Shown one piece after another: positions 47,456 to 56,014 of a stretch of DNA of 64,000 nucleotides. This stretch comes from Nocardioides terrae (GTDB taxonomy: Bacteria; Actinomycetota; Actinomycetes; Propionibacteriales; Nocardioidaceae), in contig NZ_FOLB01000011.1 in assembly GCF_900112345.1 (NCBI RefSeq), forward strand, positions 62,001-126,000. Reading direction: 5' to 3'. The notes beneath the pieces are model-generated. The model made no database searches and had not been told where the DNA came from. It saw only the letters and a list, made by a program, of their open reading frames with translations. A program made the translations under genes and the position numbers. Positions within the stretch are counted from its first letter, which is position 1; each line of letters opens with the position of its first letter.

Positions 47456-49051
47456 GTGACGTCAGCGACCATCGCGAAGGTGCGCCGCGCCGCCCGGGAG
47501 CGGTTCGACCACGACCGGCTCCTCCCCGGCCAGGCCGATGCCACGGCCGCCCTGCTCGACGGGCACGACGTGCTGCTGGTGGCGCCGACCGGCGCGGGCA
47601 AGTCGCTCGTCTACCAGCTCGCCGGGCTGCTCATCGACGGGCCGACCGTCGTGGTCTCGCCGCTGCTCGCGCTGCAGCACGACCAGATCACCGGCATCGA
47701 GGCGTCCGGCGCCGGCGCGCGGGCGGTCCGGATCAGCTCGGCGGAGACCCAGAGCGAGCGCGGCGAGGCGCTCGAGCGGCTTGCCGCGGGCGAGGTCGAG
47801 TTCCTGTTCCTCGCACCCGAGCAGCTGGCCAACGCCGAGGTCCTCGAGAAGGTCGCGGCGCTGCGCCCGAGCCTCGTGGCTGTGGACGAGGCGCACTGCG
47901 TCTCGGCGTGGGGCCACGACTTCCGGCCCGACTACTTCCGCCTCGGCGACCTGCTCGGCGAGCTCGGCGACCACCGCACGGTGGCGATGACCGCCACCGC
48001 CGCGCCCCCGGTCCGCGACGACATCCGCGACCGGCTCCGCCTGCGTGACGCCCGCACGGTCGTCACCGGGTTCGTCCGCGACAACCTGGCGCTGCGCGTG
48101 GTCAGGGTCGCCGACGAGAGCAGCCAGCGGCAGGCCGTCCTGGACGCCGTGGCTGCGGCGTCCGGCCCCGGCATCGTCTACTGCCGCACCCGTCCGGCCA
48201 CCGAGGAGTACGCCGAGCTGCTGGCCGCGCAGGGCCGGACACCGGTCGTCTACCACGCCGGTCTCGGAGGCCGTCGCCGCGACGAGGCGCACCGGCGGTT
48301 CATGGCCGACGAGGCCGACCTCGTGGTCGCGACGTCGGCGTTCGGCATGGGCATCGACAAGCCGGACGTCCGCTTCGTCGTGCACGCCCAGATCCCCGAG
48401 TCGCCCGACACCTACTACCAGGAGGTCGGCCGGGCCGGCCGCGACGGCGCCCCGGCGGACGGGGTCCTGGTCTACCGGTCCGAGGACCTCGCGCTCGGCC
48501 GGTTCTTCTCGGCCGGCCTACCCCGCCGACGTGACGTCGAGACGGTCGTCGCCGCTCGTGGTCGCGTCGCCACGGAGCCCGCGGCCGTGGTGGAGGCCAC
48601 CGGCTTCGGACGGCGCAAGGCGGGCCGTCTGCTCAACCTGGTCGCCCTGGCCGAGCAGACCGGCGCATCCGAGGCCGACCTGACGTCGACAGCACTCGAT
48701 CTCGCCGAGTCCCGGCGCAGCCTCGAGCACTCCCGGGTCGACATGATGCGCGCGTACGCCGAGACCGACCGCTGTCGCGCCGACTTCCTCGTCGGCTACT
48801 TCGGAGAGGGCGTCGACGAGCGGTGCGGCGTCTGCGACAACTGCCGGGACGGCCGCGCGCCCGACCCCGCCGAGGAGAAGAACGCGCCCTTCCCGACGCA
48901 GAGCCGGGTGCGGCACGACGAGTTCGGCGAGGGCGTCGTCACCGACGTCGAGGACGACCGGCTCACGGTGCTCTTCGACGAGGTCGGCTACCGCACGCTG
49001 TCGGTCGACCTGGTGACGGAGCAGGGGCTGCTGGCGATCACCGACGGCTGA
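47456..49051 (+). CDS. recQ: ATP-dependent DNA helicase RecQ
   Basis: A 531-residue superfamily 2 helicase. Walker A APTGAGKSLVYQLAGL, motif II VDEAHCVSAWGHDFRPDY (DEAH plus the RecQ aromatic loop), motif III MTATAAPPVRDDI, motifs IV-VI VIYCRTR-like GIVYCRTRPATEEYAE, VATSAFGMGIDKPDVRFVVH and YYQEVGRAGRDG; RecQ C-terminal zinc site CRADFLVGYFGEGVDERCGVCDNC. No HRDC domain; instead a C-terminal segment with SRVRHDEFGEGVVTDVEDDRLTVLFDEVGYRTLSV (an SH3-like fold as in UvrD/PcrA tails). GTG 47456 start. Confidence 0.94.
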   Translation: MTSATIAKVRRAARERFDHDRLLPGQADATAALLDGHDVLLVAPTGAGKSLVYQLAGLLIDGPTVVVSPLLALQHDQITGIEASGAGARAVRISSAETQSERGEALERLAAGEVEFLFLAPEQLANAEVLEKVAALRPSLVAVDEAHCVSAWGHDFRPDYFRLGDLLGELGDHRTVAMTATAAPPVRDDIRDRLRLRDARTVVTGFVRDNLALRVVRVADESSQRQAVLDAVAAASGPGIVYCRTRPATEEYAELLAAQGRTPVVYHAGLGGRRRDEAHRRFMADEADLVVATSAFGMGIDKPDVRFVVHAQIPESPDTYYQEVGRAGRDGAPADGVLVYRSEDLALGRFFSAGLPRRRDVETVVAARGRVATEPAAVVEATGFGRRKAGRLLNLVALAEQTGASEADLTSTALDLAESRRSLEHSRVDMMRAYAETDRCRADFLVGYFGEGVDERCGVCDNCRDGRAPDPAEEKNAPFPTQSRVRHDEFGEGVVTDVEDDRLTVLFDEVGYRTLSVDLVTEQGLLAITDG

Positions 49052-49080
49052 CTGTCGGTGCTCCGCGGCAGGATGGCCGG

Positions 49081-49875
49081 ATGAGCGCCTTCCTCGACCT
49101 GCACCGGCCCGGTGACCCCTTCGTGATGCCCAACCCCTGGGACGCCGGCTCCGCCCGCATCCTCGTCTCGCTCGGCGCCCGCGCGCTGGCGACGACCAGC
49201 AGCGGCTTCGCCGCCACCCTCGGCCGCCCCGACGGCGGGGTGACCCGCGACGAGGCGATCGCCCACGCCGCGACGATCGCGGCCGCCGTCGACGTCCCGG
49301 TCTCCGCCGACCTGGAGAACTGCTTCGCCGACGACCCGGCGGGCGTCGCCGAGACGGTCCGGCTCGCCAAGGAGGCGGGGCTGGCCGGCTGCTCGGTCGA
49401 GGACTGGAGCGGCAGCGCGATCTACGACCTCGAGCTCGCCGTCGAGCGGGTCGCGGCGGCCGTGGAGGCGGCCGGTGAGGACTTCGTCGTGACGGCGCGG
49501 GCGGAGAACCTGCTCCGCGACCGCGGCCTCGACGACGCCATCACCCGCCTGCAGCGCTTCCAGGAGGCCGGCGCGCCGGTCCTGTTCGCGCCCGGGGCTG
49601 CCACCGAGGAGCAGATCACCGCGGTCATCGGCGCCGTCGACCGGCCGGTGAACGTGCTCGCCTTCCCCGACTCGCCGCCGGTGCCGCGTCTCGCCGAGCT
49701 CGGGGTGGCCCGCGTCTCCACCGGCGGCGCACTGGCCTTCGCGGCCTACTCGGCACTGGTCGAGTCCGGACGCGAGCTGCTGGGCTCCGGCACCTACGGC
49801 TACTGGGCGCTGGCCGGTGCCGGCCGCGCCGTCGTCGCGGACGCCTTCGCACCCCGGGGCGAGCCGACTCCCTAG
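49081..49875 (+). CDS. Isocitrate lyase/PEP mutase superfamily enzyme
   Basis: A 264-residue TIM-barrel protein of the PEP mutase/carboxyphosphonoenolpyruvate mutase-like group: [38 protein letters not shown], then [15 protein letters not shown] (metal-binding Asp/Glu), [20 protein letters not shown], and [14 protein letters not shown]. It lacks the KKCGH loop of true isocitrate lyases. Probably cleaves or forms a C-C bond next to a 2-oxoacid, but the reaction is unknown. A weak -10 box (CAGGAT at 49069-49074) precedes ATG 49081. Confidence 0.87.
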   Translation: MSAFLDLHRPGDPFVMPNPWDAGSARILVSLGARALATTSSGFAATLGRPDGGVTRDEAIAHAATIAAAVDVPVSADLENCFADDPAGVAETVRLAKEAGLAGCSVEDWSGSAIYDLELAVERVAAAVEAAGEDFVVTARAENLLRDRGLDDAITRLQRFQEAGAPVLFAPGAATEEQITAVIGAVDRPVNVLAFPDSPPVPRLAELGVARVSTGGALAFAAYSALVESGRELLGSGTYGYWALAGAGRAVVADAFAPRGEPTP

Positions 49876-49878
49876 GAT
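49873..49878 (+). promoter_or_regulatory. -10 box of rpe, leaderless
   Basis: TAGGAT ends eight bases before GTG 49886; it overlaps the stop codon of the preceding gene (TAG 49873-49875). Confidence 0.5.
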
Positions 49879-49885
49879 CAGCCGC

Positions 49886-50557
49886 GTGGGCCACCTCCAG
49901 ATCACACCGAGCATCCTCAACGCCGACTTCGCCTCGCTGGGGGCCGAAATGGCCCGCATCGGCAGCGCCGACTGGGTCCACGTCGACGTCATGGACAACC
50001 ACTTCGTGCCCAACCTGACCTTCGGGCCGACCATGGTCGAGGCGCTGAGCCGGTCCACCGAGCTGCCGCTCGACGCCCACCTGATGATCGAGGACCCGGA
50101 CCGGTGGGCGCCGGGCTACGCGGAGGCCGGGGCGCGCAGCGTCACCTTCCACGTCGAGGCGGCCAAGGCGCCCGTACGGCTCGCGCGTGAGATCCGCGCG
50201 CAGGGCGCGCGGGCCAGCATGGCGCTCAAGCCGGCCACCCCCATCGAGCCGTACGCCGACCTGCTGCCCGAGCTCGACATGGTGCTCCTGATGACGGTCG
50301 AGCCCGGGTTCGGCGGCCAGAAGTTCCTCGACCTGTGCCTGCCCAAGATCCGCCGCACGCGTGAGCTCATCGCCCGGACGGGCGGCGACATCTGGCTCCA
50401 GGTCGACGGCGGCGTCAGTCTCGACACGATCGGGCGGTGCGCCGAGGCCGGCGCCGACGTGTTCGTGGCCGGCTCCGCGGTCTACTCCGCCGACGACCCC
50501 GACGCGATGGTGACGGCGCTGCGCGAGGCGGCGGCCCGCGCGGCGGGTCCCGCCTGA
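49886..50557 (+). CDS. rpe: Ribulose-phosphate 3-epimerase
   Basis: A 223-residue TIM-barrel epimerase interconverting ribulose-5-P and xylulose-5-[37 protein letters not shown] (metal His/Asp), [31 protein letters not shown] and [11 protein letters not shown] are signatures. Ribulose-5-phosphate is a substrate of riboflavin synthesis (RibB), which fits its place directly before the rib genes. GTG 49886 chosen over upstream GTG 49817, which lies in the previous gene. Confidence 0.96.
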   Translation: MGHLQITPSILNADFASLGAEMARIGSADWVHVDVMDNHFVPNLTFGPTMVEALSRSTELPLDAHLMIEDPDRWAPGYAEAGARSVTFHVEAAKAPVRLAREIRAQGARASMALKPATPIEPYADLLPELDMVLLMTVEPGFGGQKFLDLCLPKIRRTRELIARTGGDIWLQVDGGVSLDTIGRCAEAGADVFVAGSAVYSADDPDAMVTALREAAARAAGPA

Positions 50558-50594
50558 CGAAGATCACAGGCCCGTTCCGCGGGCGCGGTGGCAT

Positions 50595-50611
50595 ACTCGT
50601 CCCAGACGAGT
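50595..50611 (+). other. Inverted repeat in the rib leader promoter region
   Basis: ACTCGTC (50595-50601) and GACGAGT (50605-50611), perfect arms with a three-base centre, directly overlapping a possible -10 box CATACT (50592-50597). Could be an operator or the first hairpin of the leader RNA. Confidence 0.45.
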
Positions 50612-50623
50612 GAACAACTCGCG

Positions 50624-50745
50624 TGCTCTGGGGTCGGTGTAATTCCGAACCGGCGGTGACAGTCCGCGACCCGGTGACAGCCAGTCACCGGTTGACCAGG
50701 TGGAAATCCTGGACCGACGGTGAAAGTCCGGATGGGAAGCGCACG
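50624..50745 (+). promoter_or_regulatory. FMN riboswitch (RFN element)
   Basis: All conserved blocks of the RFN aptamer are readable in order: GGGGTCGGTGTAATTCCGAA, CCGGCGGTGACAGTCCGCGA, a variable arm GTGACAGCCAGTCAC, GGTTGACCAGGTGGAAATCC, GACCGACGGTGAAAGTCCGG and GATGGGA. It senses FMN and lies 100 bases before ribD, controlling the riboflavin operon. Confidence 0.96.
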
Positions 50746-50802
50746 CACCTGCTCCTCGCCGCAGCCCTCCCCACCGGAGGTCTCGGCCCGGCGCACGCTG
50801 TC

Positions 50803-50840
50803 AGGCCCCAGGGTCCGCGAAAACCGGACTGAAGGGGCCT
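50803..50840 (+). promoter_or_regulatory. Expression-platform hairpin masking the ribD ribosome binding site
   Basis: AGGCCCC (50803-50809) pairs with GGGGCCT (50834-50840) and GTCCG (50813-50817) with CGGAC (50825-50829) around CGAAAAC. The right arm contains the ribD Shine-Dalgarno (GAAGGGG), six to nine bases before ATG 50846, and there is no T-run after it, so FMN probably acts on translation initiation. Confidence 0.7.
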
Positions 50841-50845
50841 TCTCC

Positions 50846-51940
50846 ATGTCAGCGGAGACTGAGGACCAGCGCCGCACCGAGCGCGCGGCGATGCACCGCG
50901 CCCTCGAGCTCGCGGCCGCCCCCGGCGTCCCGCCCTGGCCGAACCCCCGGGTCGGTTGCGTCCTGCTCGATGCCGACGGCCGCACGGTCGCCGAGGGCCA
51001 CCATCGCGGGGCCGGAACCCCTCACGCCGAGGCCGCCGCGCTCACAGCCGCCGGTGGTCGCGCCCGCGGTACGACGGCCGTGGTCACCCTGGAGCCGTGC
51101 GACCACCACGGTCGGACCGGGCCCTGCTCGGAGGCGCTGGTCGCGGCCGCCGTACGGCGGGTGGTCTATGCACAGGCCGACCCGAACCCCGTCGCCGCAG
51201 GCGGCGCGGAGCGGCTGCGGGCGGCGGGCATCGAGGTCGAGGCGGGGCTGCTCGCCGACGACGCGCGTGCCCTCAACGCCGTGTGGACCCGGGCGACGGA
51301 GCTGCAGCGGCCGTTCGTGACCTGGAAGTTCGCCACGACGCTGGACGGTCGCAGCGCGGCCGCGGACGGCACCAGCAGATGGGTCTCCTCGACGGCCGCG
51401 CGGCGCGACACGCACAGGCTCCGGGCGCTCAGCGACACGATGCTGGTCGGCAGCAACACGGTCGCCGTCGACGACCCGGAGCTCACCGTCCGCGACGACC
51501 GCGACCAGCCGGTCGGCCGCCAGCCGCTGCGCGCCGTGATGGGCCTGCGCGACCTGCCGCCGGCCAAGCGGATCTTCAACGACCGGGCCGAGACGCTGCA
51601 CCTGCGCACCCGCGACCCTCACGAGGCGCTCGAGGAGCTCTGGTCCCGCGACCGCCGGCACGTGTTCCTGGAGGGCGGCCCCACGCTGGCCGCCGCCTTC
51701 CTCCGTGCCGGCCTGGTCGACGAGATCGTCGTCTACGTCGCCCCGATGCTGCTCGGAAGCGGCCGCAACGCCATCGCCGACCTGGGCCTCGGCACCATCG
51801 CCGACGCCCTCCGGCCCACGGTCACCGACGTGACCGTGCTGCCCGCCGCCCCTGACGTCGCGGGGGAGGAGCCGAACGTCCGGCTCACCCTCCGGCCGAC
51901 CTTCGGGGACGACCCGACCACCGCAGAAGGCAGGGACTAG
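50846..51940 (+). CDS. ribD: Bifunctional diaminohydroxyphosphoribosylaminopyrimidine deaminase / reductase
   Basis: A 364-residue enzyme. N-terminal zinc deaminase: [20 protein letters not shown] (His/Glu) and [17 protein letters not shown] (two Cys). C-terminal reductase domain: [43 protein letters not shown] and [24 protein letters not shown] 50846 (MSAETEDQ) directly follows the riboswitch hairpin. First gene of ribD-ribE-ribBA-ribH. Confidence 0.96.
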   Translation: MSAETEDQRRTERAAMHRALELAAAPGVPPWPNPRVGCVLLDADGRTVAEGHHRGAGTPHAEAAALTAAGGRARGTTAVVTLEPCDHHGRTGPCSEALVAAAVRRVVYAQADPNPVAAGGAERLRAAGIEVEAGLLADDARALNAVWTRATELQRPFVTWKFATTLDGRSAAADGTSRWVSSTAARRDTHRLRALSDTMLVGSNTVAVDDPELTVRDDRDQPVGRQPLRAVMGLRDLPPAKRIFNDRAETLHLRTRDPHEALEELWSRDRRHVFLEGGPTLAAAFLRAGLVDEIVVYVAPMLLGSGRNAIADLGLGTIADALRPTVTDVTVLPAAPDVAGEEPNVRLTLRPTFGDDPTTAEGRD

Positions 51941-52561
51941 ATGTTCACCGGGATCGTCGAGGAGCTCGGCACGGTCGCGTCGCTGGAGGACCAGGGCGAC
52001 GCGCTCCGGCTCACCATCGCCGCGAGCACGGTGCTCGAGGACGTCAAGCACGGAGACTCGATCGCCGTCAACGGCTGCTGCCTGACGGTGACCGAGGTGT
52101 CGACAGGCTCGACCGGGGGGTCCAGCACCTGGACCGCCGACGTCATGCAGGAGACCCTCGACAAGACCTCGCTGCGCGGGGTCGCGCCGGGCGACGTCGT
52201 CAACCTGGAGCGGGCGGTGACCCCGCAGACCCGGCTCGGCGGCCACATCGTCCAGGGCCACGTCGACGGGGTCGGCACCATCCTCGAGCGGACGCCGAGC
52301 GAGCACTGGGAGGTCGTGGCGATCTCGCTGCCCGCGGAGCTGGCCCGCTACGTCGTCGACAAGGGCTCGATCGCCGTCGACGGGGTCAGCCTGACCGTCG
52401 TCAGCGCAGGGGAGGACCGCTTCACGGTCAGCCTCATCCCCGAGACCCTCGCCCGCACCACGCTGGGCCGCAAGCGGGACGGCGACCTCGTGAACCTCGA
52501 GACCGACATCATCGCCAAGCACGTCGAGAGGCTGCTCGGCACGAACGGGGGAGCCCGATGA
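51941..52561 (+). CDS. ribE: Riboflavin synthase alpha chain, with short in-frame insertion
   Basis: A 206-residue lumazine-binding protein with two homologous barrels: [12 protein letters not shown] and [14 protein letters not shown]; second half [30 protein letters not shown], and [13 protein letters not shown]. Residues about 53-64 ([12 protein letters not shown]) interrupt the usual CLTVTEV-(short)-FTADVM junction and are encoded by a dispersed-repeat copy. Its ATG follows the ribD stop with no gap. Confidence 0.95.
   Translation: MFTGIVEELGTVASLEDQGDALRLTIAASTVLEDVKHGDSIAVNGCCLTVTEVSTGSTGGSSTWTADVMQETLDKTSLRGVAPGDVVNLERAVTPQTRLGGHIVQGHVDGVGTILERTPSEHWEVVAISLPAELARYVVDKGSIAVDGVSLTVVSAGEDRFTVSLIPETLARTTLGRKRDGDLVNLETDIIAKHVERLLGTNGGAR
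52096..52114 (+). repeat. Dispersed repeat copy inside ribE
   Basis: GGTGTCGACAGGCTCGACC differs from the hisG copy at two of 19 positions and encodes an extra VSTGST stretch in frame. Confidence 0.65.
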
Positions 52562-53808
52562 CGCAGCCCAGCCAGCACGAGGGGATCCGGCTCGACGGCG
52601 TCGAGCGGGCGATCGCCGACATCGCGGCCGGCCGGGCGGTCGTGGTCGTCGACGACGAGAGCCGGGAGAACGAGGGCGACATCGTCTTCGCCGCGAGCCT
52701 GGCGACGCCGGAGCTGATGGCCTTCACCATCCGGCACAGCAGTGGCGTGATCTGCGTGCCGATGGCCGGCGATCTGCTCGACCGGCTCGACATCCCGCTG
52801 ATGACGCCGCACAACACCGACCCGCACCGCACGGCGTACACCGTCACGGTCGACGCCCGCGACGGTGTGTCCACGGGCATCTCGGCCGCGGACCGCGCGC
52901 ACACCGCCCGGCTGCTGGCCGACCCGACGACCACCCCCCACGAGCTCACCCGGCCGGGCCATGTCTTCCCGCTGCGCTACCGCGAGGGCGGTGTGCTCGT
53001 CCGCCGCGGCCACACCGAGGCCGCCGTCGACCTCGCCCGGCTGGCCGGGCTGGAGGAGGCGGGCGTCCTGGTCGAGGTCGTCAACGACGACGGCACCATG
53101 AAGCGCGCCCCCGAGCTGCGCGAGTTCGCCGACGAGCACGGGCTGGCGATGATCTCCATCGAGCAGCTGGTCAGCTTCCGCCGCCGCCACGACGTCCTCG
53201 TCGACCGGGCGGCCGAGACCCGGCTGCCCACGGCGTACGGCGACTTCGCCGCCTACGGCTACCGTATCGCGGTCGACGGCTCCGAGCACGTCGCCCTCGT
53301 GCACGGCGACGTGTCGGGCGACGCTCCGGTGCTGACGCGGGTGCACTCGGAGTGCTTGACCGGCGACGTCTTCGGCAGCCGGCGCTGCGACTGCGGGCCG
53401 CAGCTGGAGGAGAGCCTGCGGCTGATCGCCGAGGAGGGGCGCGGCATCGTCGTCTACCTGCGCGGCCACGAGGGCCGGGGGATCGGCCTGGTCGCCAAGC
53501 TGCAGGCCTACCAGCTCCAGGACGGCGGGCGGGACACCGTCGACGCCAACCTCGACCTGGGCCTGCCCGCCGACGCGCGCCACTACGCTGCCGCCACACA
53601 GATCCTGCGCGACCTCGGCGTCGGCTCGGTGCGGCTGCTCACCAACAACCCCGAGAAGGTCGCCGCGCTCGAGGAGTACGGCGTCCGGGTGGCCGAGCGG
53701 GTCGCGCTGACGCCGCGCCCCAACGACCACAACATCGCCTACCTGCTGACCAAACGCGACAGGATGGGCCACGTCCTTCCCGATCTCGACCTAGGAGCGA
53801 CCTCATGA
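52558..53808 (+). CDS. ribBA: Bifunctional DHBP synthase / GTP cyclohydrolase II
   Basis: A 416-residue fusion. RibB half: [57 protein letters not shown]-like [29 protein letters not shown] and [15 protein letters not shown]. RibA half: [25 protein letters not shown] (zinc cysteines), [12 protein letters not shown], and [14 protein letters not shown]. Start overlaps the ribE stop by four bases; stop overlaps ribH. Supplies both riboflavin precursors. Confidence 0.97.
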   Translation: MTQPSQHEGIRLDGVERAIADIAAGRAVVVVDDESRENEGDIVFAASLATPELMAFTIRHSSGVICVPMAGDLLDRLDIPLMTPHNTDPHRTAYTVTVDARDGVSTGISAADRAHTARLLADPTTTPHELTRPGHVFPLRYREGGVLVRRGHTEAAVDLARLAGLEEAGVLVEVVNDDGTMKRAPELREFADEHGLAMISIEQLVSFRRRHDVLVDRAAETRLPTAYGDFAAYGYRIAVDGSEHVALVHGDVSGDAPVLTRVHSECLTGDVFGSRRCDCGPQLEESLRLIAEEGRGIVVYLRGHEGRGIGLVAKLQAYQLQDGGRDTVDANLDLGLPADARHYAAATQILRDLGVGSVRLLTNNPEKVAALEEYGVRVAERVALTPRPNDHNIAYLLTKRDRMGHVLPDLDLGATS

Positions 53809-54287
53809 GCGGCGCCGGAGCACCCCAGACCCAGGCCATCGACTGCCACGACCTCCGGGTCGCGCTCGTCGCCGCCAGCTGGCACGAGCACGTCATGGAC
53901 GGGCTGATCGCCGGGGCGCAGCGTGCCTTCGCCGAGCACCGCGTCGAGGCGCCGGTGGTCACCCGCGTGCCGGGCACCTTCGAGCTGCCGGTCGTCGCCA
54001 GCGCCCTCGCGCAGCACGGCTTCGACGCGGTCGTGGCGCTCGGCGTGGTGATCAGGGGCGGCACGCCGCACTTCGACTACGTCTGCAGCGCGGCCACCGA
54101 TGGGCTCACCCGGGTCGCGCTCGACCACACGGTCGCGGTCGGGTTCGGCGTGCTCACCTGCGACGACGAGGCGCAGGCCCTCGACCGGGCCGGCCTCGAG
54201 GGCTCCAGCGAGGACAAGGGGTACGAGGCCGCCGCCGCCGCGCTGCAGACCGCCCAGACGCTCAAGCGGATCCGCAGCAAGGTCTGA
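53805..54287 (+). CDS. ribH: 6,7-dimethyl-8-ribityllumazine synthase
   Basis: A 160-residue subunit of the icosahedral lumazine synthase. [74 protein letters not shown] (catalytic His in HFDYV) and [17 protein letters not shown] are the signatures. ATG 53805 overlaps the ribBA stop. Last gene of the rib operon. Confidence 0.97.
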   Translation: MSGAGAPQTQAIDCHDLRVALVAASWHEHVMDGLIAGAQRAFAEHRVEAPVVTRVPGTFELPVVASALAQHGFDAVVALGVVIRGGTPHFDYVCSAATDGLTRVALDHTVAVGFGVLTCDDEAQALDRAGLEGSSEDKGYEAAAAALQTAQTLKRIRSKV

Positions 54288-54308
54288 GGGCGGCTCCCGC
54301 AGGCCGCC

Positions 54309-54326
54309 GGTCCCAGACCTGGGACC
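54309..54326 (+). terminator. Hairpin after the rib operon
   Basis: GGTCCC (54309-54314) and GGGACC (54321-54326) with an AGACCT loop, in the 80-base gap between ribH and hisE. No T-run. Confidence 0.5.
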
Positions 54327-54353
54327 GAGTCGAGCCGCGCGCCGGTCACCGCC

Positions 54354-54359
54354 TAGGCT
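54354..54359 (+). promoter_or_regulatory. -10 box of hisE, leaderless
   Basis: TAGGCT ends nine bases before GTG 54368. Confidence 0.5.
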
Positions 54360-54367
54360 GGTGGCCC

Positions 54368-54631
54368 GTGAAGACGTTCGAACAGCTCTGGGCCGAGCTC
54401 TCCGACAAGGCCCAGAACCGACCCGCAGGATCCGGCACTGTCGCGCAGCTCGACGCCGGGGTCCATGCGATCGGCAAGAAGCTGGTCGAGGAGGCCGCCG
54501 AGTCGTGGATGGCGGCCGAGCACGAGGGCAAGGACGCGGCGGCGCTGGAGATCAGCCAGCTGCTCTACCACGCCCAGGTGCTGATGCTCGCGACCGGACT
54601 CGAGCTCGACGACGTCTACGCCCACCTGTGA
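54368..54631 (+). CDS. hisE: Phosphoribosyl-ATP pyrophosphatase
   Basis: An 87-residue MazG-fold hydrolase, second step of histidine synthesis. [50 protein letters not shown] contains the metal-binding EExxE helix; [28 protein letters not shown] is the usual C-terminus. hisG follows seven bases later, as typical for actinobacteria. Confidence 0.95.
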   Translation: MKTFEQLWAELSDKAQNRPAGSGTVAQLDAGVHAIGKKLVEEAAESWMAAEHEGKDAAALEISQLLYHAQVLMLATGLELDDVYAHL

Positions 54632-54638
54632 GGAACTG

Positions 54639-55550
54639 ATGGTCTCGACAAGCTCGACCACCGAGAACGCGAGCCCGACCAGCGGGAACGGTGCCAACCC
54701 CGGCTACCTGCGCATCGCGGTGCCCAACAAGGGCGCGCTCTCCGAGGCGGCGTCGACGATGCTGCGCGAGGCGGGCTACCGCCAGCGCGACGACAGCAAG
54801 CGCCTCACCCTGATCGACGACGACAACGGTGTGGAGTTCTTCTACCTGCGCCCGCGCGACATCGCGCTCTACGTCGGCGAGGGCACCCTCGACATCGGCA
54901 TCACCGGCCGCGACCTGCTGCACGACTCCGGGGCCAAGGCGGACGAGGCGCTCCCGCTCGGCTTCGGTCGCAGCCGCTTCCGCTTCGCCGGCCCGGCCGG
55001 CTCCTACACCAGCGTCGAGGACCTGGCGGGCAAGCGGATCGCCACGTCGTACGCCGGCATCGTCGACGCCTTCCTGCAGCAGCGGGGGATCGAGGCGACC
55101 GTCACGCGGCTCGACGGGGCGGTCGAGTCCTCGATCCAGCTCGGTGTCGCCGACGTCATCGCCGACGTGGTCGAGACCGGGTCGACGCTGCGGCAGGCCG
55201 GGCTGGAGATCTTCGGCGACACGATCCTCGAGTCCGAGGCCGTCGTCATCACGTGTGCGCGCCGGGAGGCGCCCTCGGCGTTCGAGACGTTCCGGCGTCG
55301 GATCGAGGGCGTCCTGGTGGCGCGCAGCTACGTGATGATGGACTACGACATCCGCGCCCAGGACGTGCCCGCCGCCACCGAGCTCGCGCCCGGCCTGGAG
55401 GGCCCCACCGTGAGCCCGCTCCACCGCGAGGGCTGGGTCGCCGTTCGCGTCATGGTCCCGCGGGAGGGCTCGCAGAAGCTGATGGACGACCTCTGGGCGA
55501 TCGGCGCCCGCGCGATCCTGCTGACCGACATCCATGCCTGCCGACTCTGA
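54639..55550 (+). CDS. hisG: ATP phosphoribosyltransferase (long form)
   Basis: A 303-residue long-form HisG, the feedback-regulated first enzyme of histidine synthesis. YLRIAVPNKGALSEAASTMLREAGY, FFYLRPRDIALYVGEGTLDIGITGRDLL, KRIATSYAGIVDAFLQQ, GAVESSIQLGVADVIADVVETGSTLRQAGL and the C-terminal ACT-like domain (VARSYVMMDYDIR, VSPLHREGWVAVRVMVPR) are intact. The first 22 residues (VSTSSTTENASP...) are extra and begin inside a dispersed repeat; a start closer to YLRIAVPNKG does not exist in frame as ATG/GTG. Confidence 0.95.
   Translation: MVSTSSTTENASPTSGNGANPGYLRIAVPNKGALSEAASTMLREAGYRQRDDSKRLTLIDDDNGVEFFYLRPRDIALYVGEGTLDIGITGRDLLHDSGAKADEALPLGFGRSRFRFAGPAGSYTSVEDLAGKRIATSYAGIVDAFLQQRGIEATVTRLDGAVESSIQLGVADVIADVVETGSTLRQAGLEIFGDTILESEAVVITCARREAPSAFETFRRRIEGVLVARSYVMMDYDIRAQDVPAATELAPGLEGPTVSPLHREGWVAVRVMVPREGSQKLMDDLWAIGARAILLTDIHACRL
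54641..54662 (+). repeat. Dispersed repeat copy at the hisG start codon
   Basis: GGTCTCGACAAGCTCGACC and the following ACC lie directly on the hisG start: the third base of the ATG is the first G of the repeat. Its reverse complement is found, at 18 of 19 positions, before the TrmH-family gene at 63013-63031. Confidence 0.75.
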
Positions 55551-55992
55551 GCCCACGGGGCGGCCGGTGCTGCCGAAGACCTACCGCCCGCTCGGCCCCC
55601 GCATCGTCGCGGTCGTCCTGGTGGTCGGGCTGCTCGTGGTCTGCGTGACGGCGTGGTTCGCCTTCCCGCAGAGCACCCGCGACGCCTTCACCCTCTTCCA
55701 ACGGATCACGATGGCGATCATCACCCTGATGATCCTGGCCTGCGTGCACGCGTTGACCCGCTCGCGGGTCACCGCGGAGCAGGACCGGCTGGTCGTCGTC
55801 AACGGCTACCGTCGGCGTGACCTGGCCTGGGCGCAGATCGTCGCGGTCCGGATGCCGCCGGGTGCCCCGTGGGCCAGGCTCGACCTGGCCGACGGGTCCG
55901 AGATCTCCGCGATGGGCATCCAGGGCTCCGACGGGGCCATGGCCAAGGACGCCGTCCGCGAGCTGCGCCGGCTCCTCGCCCAGCTGAGCTGA
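55534..55992 (+). CDS. PH-domain membrane protein downstream of hisG
   Basis: A 152-residue protein with two N-terminal membrane segments (about 24-46, IVAVVLVVGLLVVCVTAWFAF, and 57-75, TMAIITLMILACVHAL) followed by a bacterial PH-like domain (VTAEQDRLVVVNGYRRRDLAWAQIVAVRMPPGAPWARLDLADGSEISAMGIQ). This arrangement is common directly after hisG in actinobacteria; function unknown. The ATG lies 17 bases inside hisG, so translation is coupled. Confidence 0.85.
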   Translation: MPADSEPTGRPVLPKTYRPLGPRIVAVVLVVGLLVVCVTAWFAFPQSTRDAFTLFQRITMAIITLMILACVHALTRSRVTAEQDRLVVVNGYRRRDLAWAQIVAVRMPPGAPWARLDLADGSEISAMGIQGSDGAMAKDAVRELRRLLAQLS

Positions 55993-56014
55993 GCAGACCG
56001 GCCCGGGCGGCGAC

